64,000 bases of DNA. Source: Actinomycetota bacterium (GTDB lineage: Bacteria > Actinomycetota > Actinomycetes > Streptosporangiales > Streptosporangiaceae). The position numbers and the translations under genes were made by a program. The stretch is taken from the NCBI GenBank assembly GCA_003168255.1, contig PMSU01000036.1, positions 124,001 through 188,000 of the forward strand. Reading direction: 5' to 3'. Below the pieces are notes generated by a model. That model worked only from the letters and a program-made list of their open reading frames with translations, had not been told where the DNA came from and searched no databases. Position 1 is the first letter of the stretch. The number at the start of each line of letters is the position of its first letter. Positions 35,591 to 43,700 of this stretch are shown in pieces.

Positions 35591-36070
35591 CGCCGCGCGC
35601 TCGCAGGTCGTACGCCCTTCGGGTTGCCCGTGGGTGACCGCTGGCGATCGCGGTTTCCGCCCGTTCTGGCACGGACGTGGCACGCCACCTGGATGCAAAC
35701 TGTCGGTGCCGACCATCGGTTCAGGACCGGATCGCCCGCTGAGCGTAGTGTACTGAGTTGCACTCTGGACAAACCTGGAAAACTGATGCTCTTTCGGCCA
35801 GCGCTGCATTTGCTGCGACAACCGCATCAGCCGCATCAGCCGCATTAGCCGCATTAGCGCCAGGCGTTCGGCTGCCTCCTGAACGCGCCATAGGAAGCCC
35901 CTGCATGTGCGGGTGCGCGGCCCATCTAGGCACGCGCCAAGCGTGACCACAATCAGCGCAGGTTCTCTCATATTCTCGCGCTCGCCATGGAATGTGCATT
36001 TCTTGGTCCTCTGTTCGGCGCCGCATCGGCCAGCATCTTCGACGTTACGGGTCTCGGGTCTCTCCCGTCC
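35591..36070. other. intergenic region
   Basis: No supported gene. Contains four tandem 9-bp units CCGCATYAG at 35822-35857. Confidence 0.5.
35822..35857. repeat. 9-bp minisatellite (four units)
   Basis: CCGCATCAG twice, then CCGCATTAG twice, in perfect tandem. Confidence 0.9.
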
Positions 36071-36398
36071 TGGGCCGAGATCGGATCCCGGCTCGGCGTG
36101 GCTGCGCGTCTGCGACATTGACCTGAGCCGTCGCAGGATCGACGTACGACGGGCCTTCTCAGATGTCGGTGGCCGCATCGTGCTTGGCACTCCGAAGTCG
36201 CACCAATCCCGCACGGTCCCGATTTCTCGGTTCCTGGCACGCGAAATTTCGGCCGCCATGGTCGGCAAGGACGCTGACGATCTCGTTTCACGATGCCTGC
36301 CGGAAGCGTGCTGCGGTTGTCCAACTGGCGGCGTGCCGTCTTCCCGCACGCTCGGAACCGGGCTGGTGTCAGCGCTCGGCCAGAATCAGGCCAGATGA
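36071..36398 (+). pseudogene. tyrosine integrase remnant of an older integrated element
   Basis: Frames in turn read WAEIG, LRVCDIDLSRRRIDVRRAF, GTPKSHQSRTVPISRFLAREI and, after another shift near 36290, AGSVLRLSNWRRAVF. This is the catalytic-domain part of a phage-type integrase (Arg-box side through the beta-hairpin), with at least two frameshifts and no C-terminal HxxR/Tyr. It lies 60 bp from an att core, where an integrase is expected in such elements. Confidence 0.75.
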
Positions 36399-36450
36399 CA
36401 ACGAGGACGGACCAGGCAACACGCGAGCAACGCTTCTACCTGCGGGAACT

Positions 36451-36498
36451 GTGGCGCGCTCGGAGGGATTCGAACCCCCAACCTTCTGATCCGTAGTC
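36451..36498. repeat. attL core (48 bp)
   Basis: Identical over 48 bp to 50960-51007, spanning the CCA end, T-arm, variable loop and anticodon stem of tRNA-Arg(ACG). Sequences diverge right after GTAGTC at 36498, which marks the edge of identity. Confidence 0.92.
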
Positions 36499-36766
36499 TC
36501 GCACCGCTCGTCCGTCTCGTGCCGCCGCGTCCGGCTGGCACGTCCCCGTGCAGGTCACAGGCATCTCCCCGACCGCCCGGTGCCACCCCGTCCGCTCGGT
36601 ACCGGGCAGTCCGTGCAACTGCCGTGCAATTCCACCCCACAGACGCCCCGTCACCGGGGCGGGCCGCCGCATGCGCTCAGAACGCTGCGACGGCCCTTGA
36701 TCATCCATCCCCGCAAACAGGAAAGGCGACCCTTATGTCAGTTTCGCACCCAATCCGGCCGCTGCC
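36499..36766. other. left end of element, possible integrase arm sites
   Basis: No gene supported. GTGCA(A/G) motifs at 36548, 36613 and 36624 mirror those near the right end (50884, 50894, 50920); pairs are 10-11 bp apart, as expected for arm-type integrase sites. Confidence 0.4.
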
Positions 36767-36967
36767 GTGAGCCGTGAGCCTGACCGCGCGGTGCACACGG
36801 CCCCACCGCGGAAGCACCGTTTCCGGCCGTTTCTGTCGCTGCTGCTGCGCCGCCGCTACCCGGCCGGCGCACTGGCTCCGTGCCACTTCCTGCCGCTGCG
36901 TCCTGACCCGCACCACCCGGGCCGCGTGTTCTGCGCGGTCAGGGGCGAGCGGTACCGGGCGGCATAG
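36767..36967 (+). CDS. small basic hypothetical protein of the element
   Basis: GTG start, 66 aa, very Arg/Pro-rich: HRFRPFLSLLLRRRYPAGALA, then CHFLPLRPDPHHPGRVFCAVRGERYRAA. The His/Cys content hints at metal binding. It heads the plus-strand gene run, but there is a 66-bp gap to the next gene and no strong SD. No family recognised. Confidence 0.45.
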   Translation: MSREPDRAVHTAPPRKHRFRPFLSLLLRRRYPAGALAPCHFLPLRPDPHHPGRVFCAVRGERYRAA

Positions 36968-37033
36968 CCAACGGCCCGGGCGGGTGTTCACGCACCGGCC
37001 CGGGCCTGGATCACCGATCCCCAAGGAGGACGG

Positions 37034-37336
37034 ATGACCATGACCGACAAGGTAGACGAAAGCCGGGTGCTCAGCGCCGCCGAACGCGCCGGTCATGACG
37101 CCCGGATGGAGCGGGCCCGCACCGGCCGCCAGCTCCTTCATGCGCTGTGCGAGGTGGCCGTCCTGGCGCCGTGCGGGCAGTGCTGGGCACCGCGCGGCAC
37201 TCCGTGCTCGCGGGGAGCCTCTGGCCCCGGCTATCACGTGGCCCGGTTCGCGCGGGCCCGGCGCCGCGGGCTGCTGACCGAGGCCGAGCTGGACGTGATC
37301 ACCAATGCGGCGATCGTGCGGGACGGTGCCCGGTGA
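37034..37336 (+). CDS. small zinc-finger-like protein
   Basis: A 100-aa protein. PCGQCWAPRGTPCSRGASGPGYHVARFARARRRGLLTEAEL carries a C-x2-C-x7-C...H arrangement followed by a basic helix, a motif shared by many actinobacterial phage and plasmid proteins whose role is unknown. AAGGAGG lies 8 bp before ATG 37034 (a second ATG follows at 37040). Its stop overlaps the next start (GTGA). Confidence 0.75.
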   Translation: MTMTDKVDESRVLSAAERAGHDARMERARTGRQLLHALCEVAVLAPCGQCWAPRGTPCSRGASGPGYHVARFARARRRGLLTEAELDVITNAAIVRDGAR

Positions 37337-37707
37337 CCGGCGAAGAGCTGGCCGCAAGGGTCACGAGTGCCAGGGCCGCGCTCGGCGACTTCCGGCGCGA
37401 GGGCCTGGATGCCCTGGCGAGCGGCCCGGAGCCTGACTGGGCATCATGGGCGCACCGGCTCGCCGCACAGCTGGCGTGGCTCTGGCTGGTCGACGCGCTC
37501 GCGGTGACCCTGGATGCCGCGCAGCTCGAGACCGTGCTCGACGCGCTGGACGACGCGGTGGAACTCAGGCACGGCATCGGCGGCCGGGAGTGCGCCGACT
37601 GCGACGCCCACCCCGCCGGCCTGTGCGAGGACCACGCTGCCGACCTCGGCCGCGCCGACCGTTACGCCGCGACCGCGCGGCAGCTCCGCATGGAGGCCCG
37701 GCGGTGA
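37333..37707 (+). CDS. hypothetical protein with CxxC/CxxxH cluster
   Basis: A 124-aa protein: mostly helical N-terminal two thirds (WASWAHRLAAQLAWLWLVDALAVTLDAAQLETVLDALDDAVE) and ECADCDAHPAGLCEDHAADLGRAD near the C-terminus, a likely single zinc site. GTG start overlaps the previous stop; its own stop overlaps the next start. No family recognised. Confidence 0.7.
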   Translation: MTGEELAARVTSARAALGDFRREGLDALASGPEPDWASWAHRLAAQLAWLWLVDALAVTLDAAQLETVLDALDDAVELRHGIGGRECADCDAHPAGLCEDHAADLGRADRYAATARQLRMEARR

Positions 37708-37985
37708 GCGAGACCGTGCTCGACGCCGCCGGCCTTTGTCAGGCGTGCACCGGGCCATGGTTCAACGGTGCCGTCCCGATTGAGGACTCACTGGCCCGTG
37801 CCCGGGGCTGCTCTCGCCCGGCCACGGTGACCCTGCGCGGCGGGTGCGTGCATGAGCACGTCAAGGAGAAGCGCTACTGCGGCGAGCATGGCCAGGTGGA
37901 GTCACCCGCCGCTGCATGGTTCTGCCTTGAGTGCGCCGATCTTGGCCACGACTGCCCGGTCACGCCTGTGGTGGTCACGTCATGA
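37704..37985 (+). CDS. zinc-ribbon-like hypothetical protein
   Basis: A 93-aa protein with eight Cys and several His: LCQACTGPWF, ARGCSRPA, GCVHEHVKEKRYCGEHGQ, WFCLECADLGHDC. The spacing suggests two zinc sites. GTG start overlaps the preceding stop (GTGA) and its TGA overlaps the following ATG (ATGA). Unknown role in the element. Confidence 0.7.
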   Translation: MSETVLDAAGLCQACTGPWFNGAVPIEDSLARARGCSRPATVTLRGGCVHEHVKEKRYCGEHGQVESPAAAWFCLECADLGHDCPVTPVVVTS

Positions 37986-38059
37986 CCGCGGCCCAGGCCA
38001 CGGGCTACAAAACCTGGGCCGGGCGCCAGGCCGAACTACGGGCCGCAAAGGGGCGCTAG
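37982..38059 (+). CDS. 25-aa micro-ORF coupled on both sides
   Basis: Encodes 25 residues with the core GYKTWAGRQAELRAAKGR. Its ATG overlaps the upstream TGA (ATGA) and its TAG shares the G with the downstream GTG (TAGTG), so ribosomes can pass from one gene to the next. A diverged copy of its centre (FKTWADRQA) lies at 44601-44633. It may be a real micro-protein or just a translational bridge. Confidence 0.5.
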   Translation: MTAAQATGYKTWAGRQAELRAAKGR

Positions 38060-38484
38060 TGGCTGGCGAGCGGTGGGCTGACATCCCGGGTGCCCCTGGC
38101 TACCAGGTGTCCGACCAGGGCCACACGCGGTCAGTGGACCGCACGCTGGCCGATGGCCGGCTGGCCGGGGGTGTCCTGCTGGCGCCGATGCCGGATAAGG
38201 ACGGGTACCTGGTGGTGAGCCTGCCCGGCGGGAAGGTGCCCGTGCACGTGCTGGTGCTGGGCACCTTCCGCGGCCCGTGCCCGGAAGGCCTGGAGCGGCT
38301 GCACCGCAACGGGAACAACCAGGACAACAGGCTGAGGAACCTGAGGTATGGGACAAAGGAGGAGAACGAGAGGGATAAGGGGAACAAGAGGACAAGGGGA
38401 AGGAAGGAAACAGAGGGATGGAAGGGAATAGGTTCCCGTCCATCCCTGATTGTGTCACCTGTTTCGAACAAGGTGGCGGGCTGA
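38059..38484 (+). CDS. NUMOD4/HNH-type endonuclease
   Basis: A 141-aa protein. ERWADIPGAPGYQVSDQGHTRSVDR is the NUMOD4 DNA-binding module; GYLVVSLPGGKVPVHVLVLGTFRGPCPEGLERLHRNGNNQDNRLRNLRYGT is the compact His-Asn HNH pattern of homing endonucleases. The C-terminus is highly basic. GTG shares one base with the micro-ORF stop; its own TGA shares one with the ATG of the translocase gene. Confidence 0.85.
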   Translation: MAGERWADIPGAPGYQVSDQGHTRSVDRTLADGRLAGGVLLAPMPDKDGYLVVSLPGGKVPVHVLVLGTFRGPCPEGLERLHRNGNNQDNRLRNLRYGTKEENERDKGNKRTRGRKETEGWKGIGSRPSLIVSPVSNKVAG

Positions 38485-40271
38485 TGGGCCTGGTCCTGCT
38501 GGCTCTCGCCGCTATCGCGATCTTCGCCCTGCGCGGCCTGTACCTGGTCGCGCGGGGCCGCGTCCGCTCTCACGGCATCCACCGGCTGGTGTGGCGCTGG
38601 CTGACCGGCCAGCCCTGGCACGGCAAGCCGGTCACCGACGCGGGCTGGCTGCGGCCCGGGACGCGGCCGCTCACGGTGACCGGGCACGCCTCCCGGTTCC
38701 ATCACCGGATCCGCTGGCACCGGACGGCCATGCGCACCGGATCCACGCTGGCCGTGCTGGCGCTGGCGTGGCTCTGGCTGGCCGACCCGCTGGCCGCCGT
38801 GCTGCTGCTGTCCGCCGTGCTGCTGCTCGGCCTGGTGCTCGGCGCGCTGCTGGCGTGGCGGGGATGGCATCAGCGCAAGCACCGCCGGACCTGGATCGAG
38901 CCGCTGCACGTGGTGTGCGCGCCGCTGGTCGGCCACCCGGTTGCGGTGGCGCCCCGGGCCTGGCTGCGCATCGAGCCTGACCGGTCCCACGCGGTGCTGT
39001 CCCTGGTGGCCGGGCGCGACTACAGCGACCCCGCCGAGCAGTCCCGGATCGTGCGCGCCGCGGCGGCCAAGCTGGCGATCGAGGCACCCGGTGCGTCCTG
39101 GCGGCTCGGCGGCCCGGAGCCGACACTGACGATCACCCGCAGCCAGCCACCGCCTCCCAGGGTGCTGCTGGCCGACGTCCTGCGCTACTTCGATGAGCTG
39201 GGCCCGGAGGTGCTGGTGATCGGCCTGGGCAAGGGCGGCAAGCCGGTCACGATCAGCCTGGACGGCGACAGCCCCCACCTCGGCCTGACGATGGGCTCAG
39301 GCGGCGGGAAGTCGGTCACGGCGCGGCTGCTGGCCGCGCAGATGCTCTACAAGGGCGCGATCGTCCTGAACCTGGACATCAAGTGGATCAGCCACACCTG
39401 GGCGGCCGGGCTGCCCAACGTCGCCTACGCCCGCGAGATCCACGAGATCCACCAGGCCCTGGTCTGGCTGGCCGGGGAGGTGGACCGGCGCAACCGGGTG
39501 GCCGCGGTCGCCGCCGACGTCGAGGGCCGCGTGCACGCCAATGTCGGGCCCCGCATCTTCGTGGTGTGCGAGGAACTCAACGCCACCATGAAGAAACTGC
39601 GCGCCTACTGGCGGAAGGTCCGCGAGTCCGGCGACCCGGTGCGCAGCCCGGCTCTGGACGCCCTGGACGAGGTGAACTTCACCGGCCGGCAGGTCCGCGT
39701 GAACCTGCTGATGATCGGCCAGCGGCTGTCCGCGGAGGCGACCGGTGGCGGCGATGCCCGGGAGAGCCTGGCCGCGCTGATCTTCTCCCGCTACAAGCCG
39801 TCCACGTGGAAGATGCTCGTCCCGGACATGCCGATGCCCCCGGCGACCCGCCATGCCGGCCGGGCCGAGGTGGTCACCGACAGCGTGCGGCAGACGCAGG
39901 TGGCCTACCTGACCGGCGCCCAGGCGCGGGAGCTGGCCGTGGCCGGCCGGGTCTCCGTGTGCCCGGCCGGGATGCCGTCCGCCGGGGCGCCGCTGCCCGC
40001 GGCACAGAAACAGGGCGAGCTGCCAGACCGCGCTGACGTGGGGAATGGAACAGTTTCAGGCCCTCCGGAGCGGCCCGCTGTTTCAGCCCCGGAACCGGTC
40101 ACCCTGTCGGCCGCGGTCGCCGCCGGGATCCTGCCCATGAAGCTGGCCGCGGCCCGGACCGCACGCCACCGCGACGAGCAGTTCCCGCGGCCGGTCGCCC
40201 AATCCGGGCTGGCGAACCTGTACGACCCCGTGGAGCTAGGCGACTGGTTCGCAGCAAGGAGCTCGTCATGA
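38484..40271 (+). CDS. FtsK/SpoIIIE-type DNA translocase (TraSA-like)
   Basis: A 595-aa protein: two N-terminal hydrophobic zones (residues about 1-20 and 85-130), then an FtsK-like ATPase with P-loop MGSGGGKSVTARLLAAQ and Walker B IFVVCEELNATMKKL followed by MIGQRLSAEATGGGDARES. This matches the single transfer protein of actinomycete conjugative elements, which moves double-stranded DNA. No gamma domain is evident. TGATG overlap with the HNH gene; ATGA overlap with the next. The best evidence that the element is, or was, self-transmissible. Confidence 0.92.
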   Translation: MGLVLLALAAIAIFALRGLYLVARGRVRSHGIHRLVWRWLTGQPWHGKPVTDAGWLRPGTRPLTVTGHASRFHHRIRWHRTAMRTGSTLAVLALAWLWLADPLAAVLLLSAVLLLGLVLGALLAWRGWHQRKHRRTWIEPLHVVCAPLVGHPVAVAPRAWLRIEPDRSHAVLSLVAGRDYSDPAEQSRIVRAAAAKLAIEAPGASWRLGGPEPTLTITRSQPPPPRVLLADVLRYFDELGPEVLVIGLGKGGKPVTISLDGDSPHLGLTMGSGGGKSVTARLLAAQMLYKGAIVLNLDIKWISHTWAAGLPNVAYAREIHEIHQALVWLAGEVDRRNRVAAVAADVEGRVHANVGPRIFVVCEELNATMKKLRAYWRKVRESGDPVRSPALDALDEVNFTGRQVRVNLLMIGQRLSAEATGGGDARESLAALIFSRYKPSTWKMLVPDMPMPPATRHAGRAEVVTDSVRQTQVAYLTGAQARELAVAGRVSVCPAGMPSAGAPLPAAQKQGELPDRADVGNGTVSGPPERPAVSAPEPVTLSAAVAAGILPMKLAAARTARHRDEQFPRPVAQSGLANLYDPVELGDWFAARSSS

Positions 40272-40492
40272 CGTACCTGATCCTCACCCTGGCCGCGGTC
40301 GCCGCCGTGACCGCGTGGCTGCTGCGGCTGCGCTGGTGGCCCTACGGCCGGTGCCCAGCCTGCCAGGGACGTAAAGGACGCGGCACCGGCTCGTCCCCGC
40401 GCGCCTGGTCGCGCTGCTCACGCTGCGGCGGATCCGGCGAGCGGCTGCGCCCCGGTGCCCGGATCTGGCAGCGCAACAGGAAGGACGGCTGA
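40268..40492 (+). CDS. small membrane protein with DnaJ-like zinc motif
   Basis: A 74-aa protein: N-terminal membrane helix (YLILTLAAVAAVTAWLLRL) followed by RCPACQGRKGRGTGSS and CSRCGGSGERL, two CxxCxG-type knuckles as in DnaJ zinc domains. Four-base ATGA overlap with the translocase stop ties it to transfer functions. Confidence 0.75.
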   Translation: MTYLILTLAAVAAVTAWLLRLRWWPYGRCPACQGRKGRGTGSSPRAWSRCSRCGGSGERLRPGARIWQRNRKDG

Positions 40493-40495
40493 GTA

Positions 40496-40777
40496 ATGCG
40501 CAATCTGAGAACAGCCTTTGCGGGCGCCTGCGCGGGCGCCCTGTTGCTGGCGGCGTGCACGAGCGGCCCGGCACCGCTGAGTGCGGCATGCAAGACGGCG
40601 CTGGCGAATGAGCGGACCGTCGTCGGCGGCAACAACCGGGCGGTAGCCGCGCTCAACGCCCAGGGCTACAACACCGCCAGCAGCCTGCTGCCGACGATAT
40701 GGAAGCAGGACACGCGGGCGCTCAAAGCGGTCGCCGCAGCATGCCCGGGAACCGTCCAGGTGGTCGGGCCGGCCTGA
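40496..40777 (+). CDS. small lipoprotein
   Basis: A 93-aa protein with a signal peptide and lipobox (LLAAC, Cys at about 21), then a short helical domain with two more Cys that could form a disulfide. Starts 3 bp after the previous stop; its stop abuts the stop of the convergent tape-measure gene with no gap. Function unknown; entry exclusion or surface roles are typical for such element lipoproteins, but this is a guess. Confidence 0.75.
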   Translation: MRNLRTAFAGACAGALLLAACTSGPAPLSAACKTALANERTVVGGNNRAVAALNAQGYNTASSLLPTIWKQDTRALKAVAAACPGTVQVVGPA

Positions 40778-43700
40778 CTACTGCTGGCGGCCGATCCTGG
40801 CTTGGCGCGATTCGTTCAGGTTCATCGCCGTGAAGGCGCTGCGGACCTGCTGCTCGAGCGCCATCGCTGACCACGCGTCGGGGAAGTTCGCGGTGTATGT
40901 GGTCCCGCCGCCGCCCTGCGCGAGGCTGATGAGCTGGTCCGGGCGCACGACAGCTTCGGGAGCACCGGTCATATTCGCCGCCAGGGACAAACCAGGCGGC
41001 AGCCACGGGCCATTCAGGCCCTGGTCGTACCAGTGGTGCTGTAGCTCATGAGCGTCGGCAGCGGCCGGTGACCCGTACACCGGGCCGATGTAGTCGTCGA
41101 TCATCCACCGGAGCTGGGTGTAGCCGCTGGTCTGCCAGTCGGCACCCGCCGCGGCCATCTTCGACCCCGGGAGCGCCTGCGGGATGCCGTAGGCACCTGA
41201 GGACGGGTTGGCGGCGTTCACCCGCCACCCCGACTCGCGCATCACGATGTCGTTGAACGCGGCCCACTGCGACGCCCACCCGTGCGCGGCCAGCAGATCT
41301 TTCGCATACATCTGGAGCGGCCCCGTCGCGGCGACGCCAGCACCCGAGAAGGCTGCTGCCGAGGCGGCAGCGGCGCTGGCGGCAAAGCCCTTCGCCATCG
41401 CTGCTGCCATGCTGCCGACGGTCGCGTTGAGGTTGCCCGCCAGCCATGGGTACAGGCCCGGGACGTTTCCCGAGTAGTCCGGGACGACGCCGCCGGCGCT
41501 GAACCCCGGCACCCCGTGCGCCTTCATCAGCGGCGCGACCGCCGGGGTCAGTTGCTTGGGGACGATCGTCTCCCCGCCCTCGACCAGCACCGGCCACCGG
41601 TCGCCGCCGCCGAAGCCGGGGACCTTCCACCCGGTGGCGGCCCGGTAGATCTGGTGCGGCGGCGCCGCCCCGGTGGTGGTCGGGTAGACCACGGCCCCAT
41701 GGACGGTGTAGGTACCGTTGCCATTCAAGGTGACCTTCGCGGTCTCGCTCTTGGGGATCTTCCCCAGCGAGCGCGACAGGCCGTCCACGTAGGCGCCGGC
41801 CTGCTTCGCCGACAGGCCGGAAGCTTCCAGGTCCCTGATGAGCTGGGCACGGTCGGCGCGGCCCTCCCCGGTTTCCTGCCGGTTGCTGGCCAGCTCCGCG
41901 GTGTAGGCCTTCAGCGCGGTATTGGCACCCGTGGACGCCAGCAGGTCTTGCCTGAACGCGGCGTTGAGGTCGTTTTGCAGTCCCTGGGCGAGCTGGGAGG
42001 CGGCGACGGTGGACTGGTCCACGATGGCCTTGAAGCCGGCCAGGCTGGTGGAGTTCCGGCCCACCCAGCCGTTCATGTTGCGCAGGGTCACGGTGCCGGG
42101 GCCGAGGGCGTTGTCGACCAGATCCATGACGGCGGCGCGGGCCGCGTCGTTGCCCCTGGCGAACGGGAGCAGCCCCTTGGCGATGTCGGCAACCGCCCCG
42201 GTGAGCTGGTTCGTGCCGATGAACTGCGCATTGAGCGCGTCGATCTGCTTCTGCCCGGCCGGGATAAGGGTGGACCAGAAATCGCCGGCCAGGGTCAGGC
42301 TGTTCTTCGAGAGGCCCGCCAGGGACGCACCTGTTTTCGCGGCGTCGGTGCGGGCCTGCCCCAGGTCCGTCACCCAGGCGGTGAATGCCTGCTCACCGCC
42401 GATGAGAGTGGTGATGTAGCTGTCCTCGGCCGCGGTGACCTGCTGGACGGCTTTGGCCTGGGCGGACTGGCCGAGCAGCATGGCCTGCTGCGCGGCGAGC
42501 GCCCGGCCGCCCTGGTAGCCCGCCAGCTCGGTAACGGTGTTCAGGTACCCGCGGGCGGTCTGCATGTCTTCGGCCCACTGGCTGGCGGTGTCCTTCGACA
42601 GCGCGCTGGCCTTGATGTTGACCAGGTTGAAAATGCCCATCGCCTTGCTGAGGCTGCCGAACGTCGTGACGAGCTGCCCGGCGCGGGTGGCTTCGAGGCC
42701 CTGCTCGGTGACGGCGGTCTTGCGCACGGCGTTGACGTCGTTCATCCGCTGCGCCTGGATGCCGTACTGCTGGGTGAGGTCGGCCTGGCTGGCGCCGAAG
42801 GTGTCGCTGCTGGTGGTGAGAACCTTCAGGCTGCTGCGGGCACCCGCGACGGCGACGCCGTAGGTGCTGATCGCGGCATCGGTGGCGGCGATGATGCCGC
42901 CGAAGGTGGATTGAGTCTCCGCGGCAGACAGGAGCGAGGCGGCCCACTGCGTCGTGGCGTCCTTCGCCACGACCATCTTGTAGGCGAGGAAGCCGACCCC
43001 GGCCGCGGCGGCTCCCGCCGCGATGGCGATGCCGCTGGGACCGGTCAGGATGTCCGGCAGCAGGCCGGCGGCGCGCGCGAGCAGGCCCGTCCGCGATGCG
43101 GCGCCTTCGGCGTCCTCGCCGACCTTGACGAACCCCGCGGGCCCGATGACGCCACCGAGGCTGGAGGCGAGGCTGGCCATCTGGTGGTCGGTCGCGCCCA
43201 GGTGCCCGGCCGCGGTAAGGGCGCTCTCGCCCATGATGCCGAGTTTCGCGGCGGCGCTGACAGCCATCAGGCTGAGCGGGGTGCCTGCCTTGACCAGCGC
43301 GGTCACCGCCAGGCCGCCGTACAGGAACGCTCCGTGCAGCGCCAGCCCGGCCTTGATGACCGGCCCGGCGGCGGCGCTGGCCACCTCGAGGAAATGCGAG
43401 CCAGCCACGGCCAGGTTCAGGAAGTCCTCGGCGTAGCCTGGCATGTCCTTGAACACGTTGCCGAAAACGCCGCCGAGGTTGCCGACGACGGTACCGATCT
43501 TGCCCAGGTCCGCGGCGGCCCCCGCGGCGAACGTGCTGAAGCCCTTGCCGCTGGTGATGGCGACGGTAAACCGGGAGTCCAGCTGATCCAGGGCCGACCC
43601 GGCGCCGGTCGCCAGGGTCGCGAAGGAACCGGTCTGGTGGTTCGCCACGGTCAGCGCATCACCGAACAGCGAGAACACCTGCGGTTTCACCGACGCCTGC

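Noticed and set aside
35822-35857. CRISPR array
   Set aside because: Units are 9 bp and contiguous without spacers; no cas genes nearby.
36436-36708. Minus-strand frame across the attL core
   Set aside because: It reads through the tRNA-derived repeat and shows no protein family; the repeat explains the sequence.
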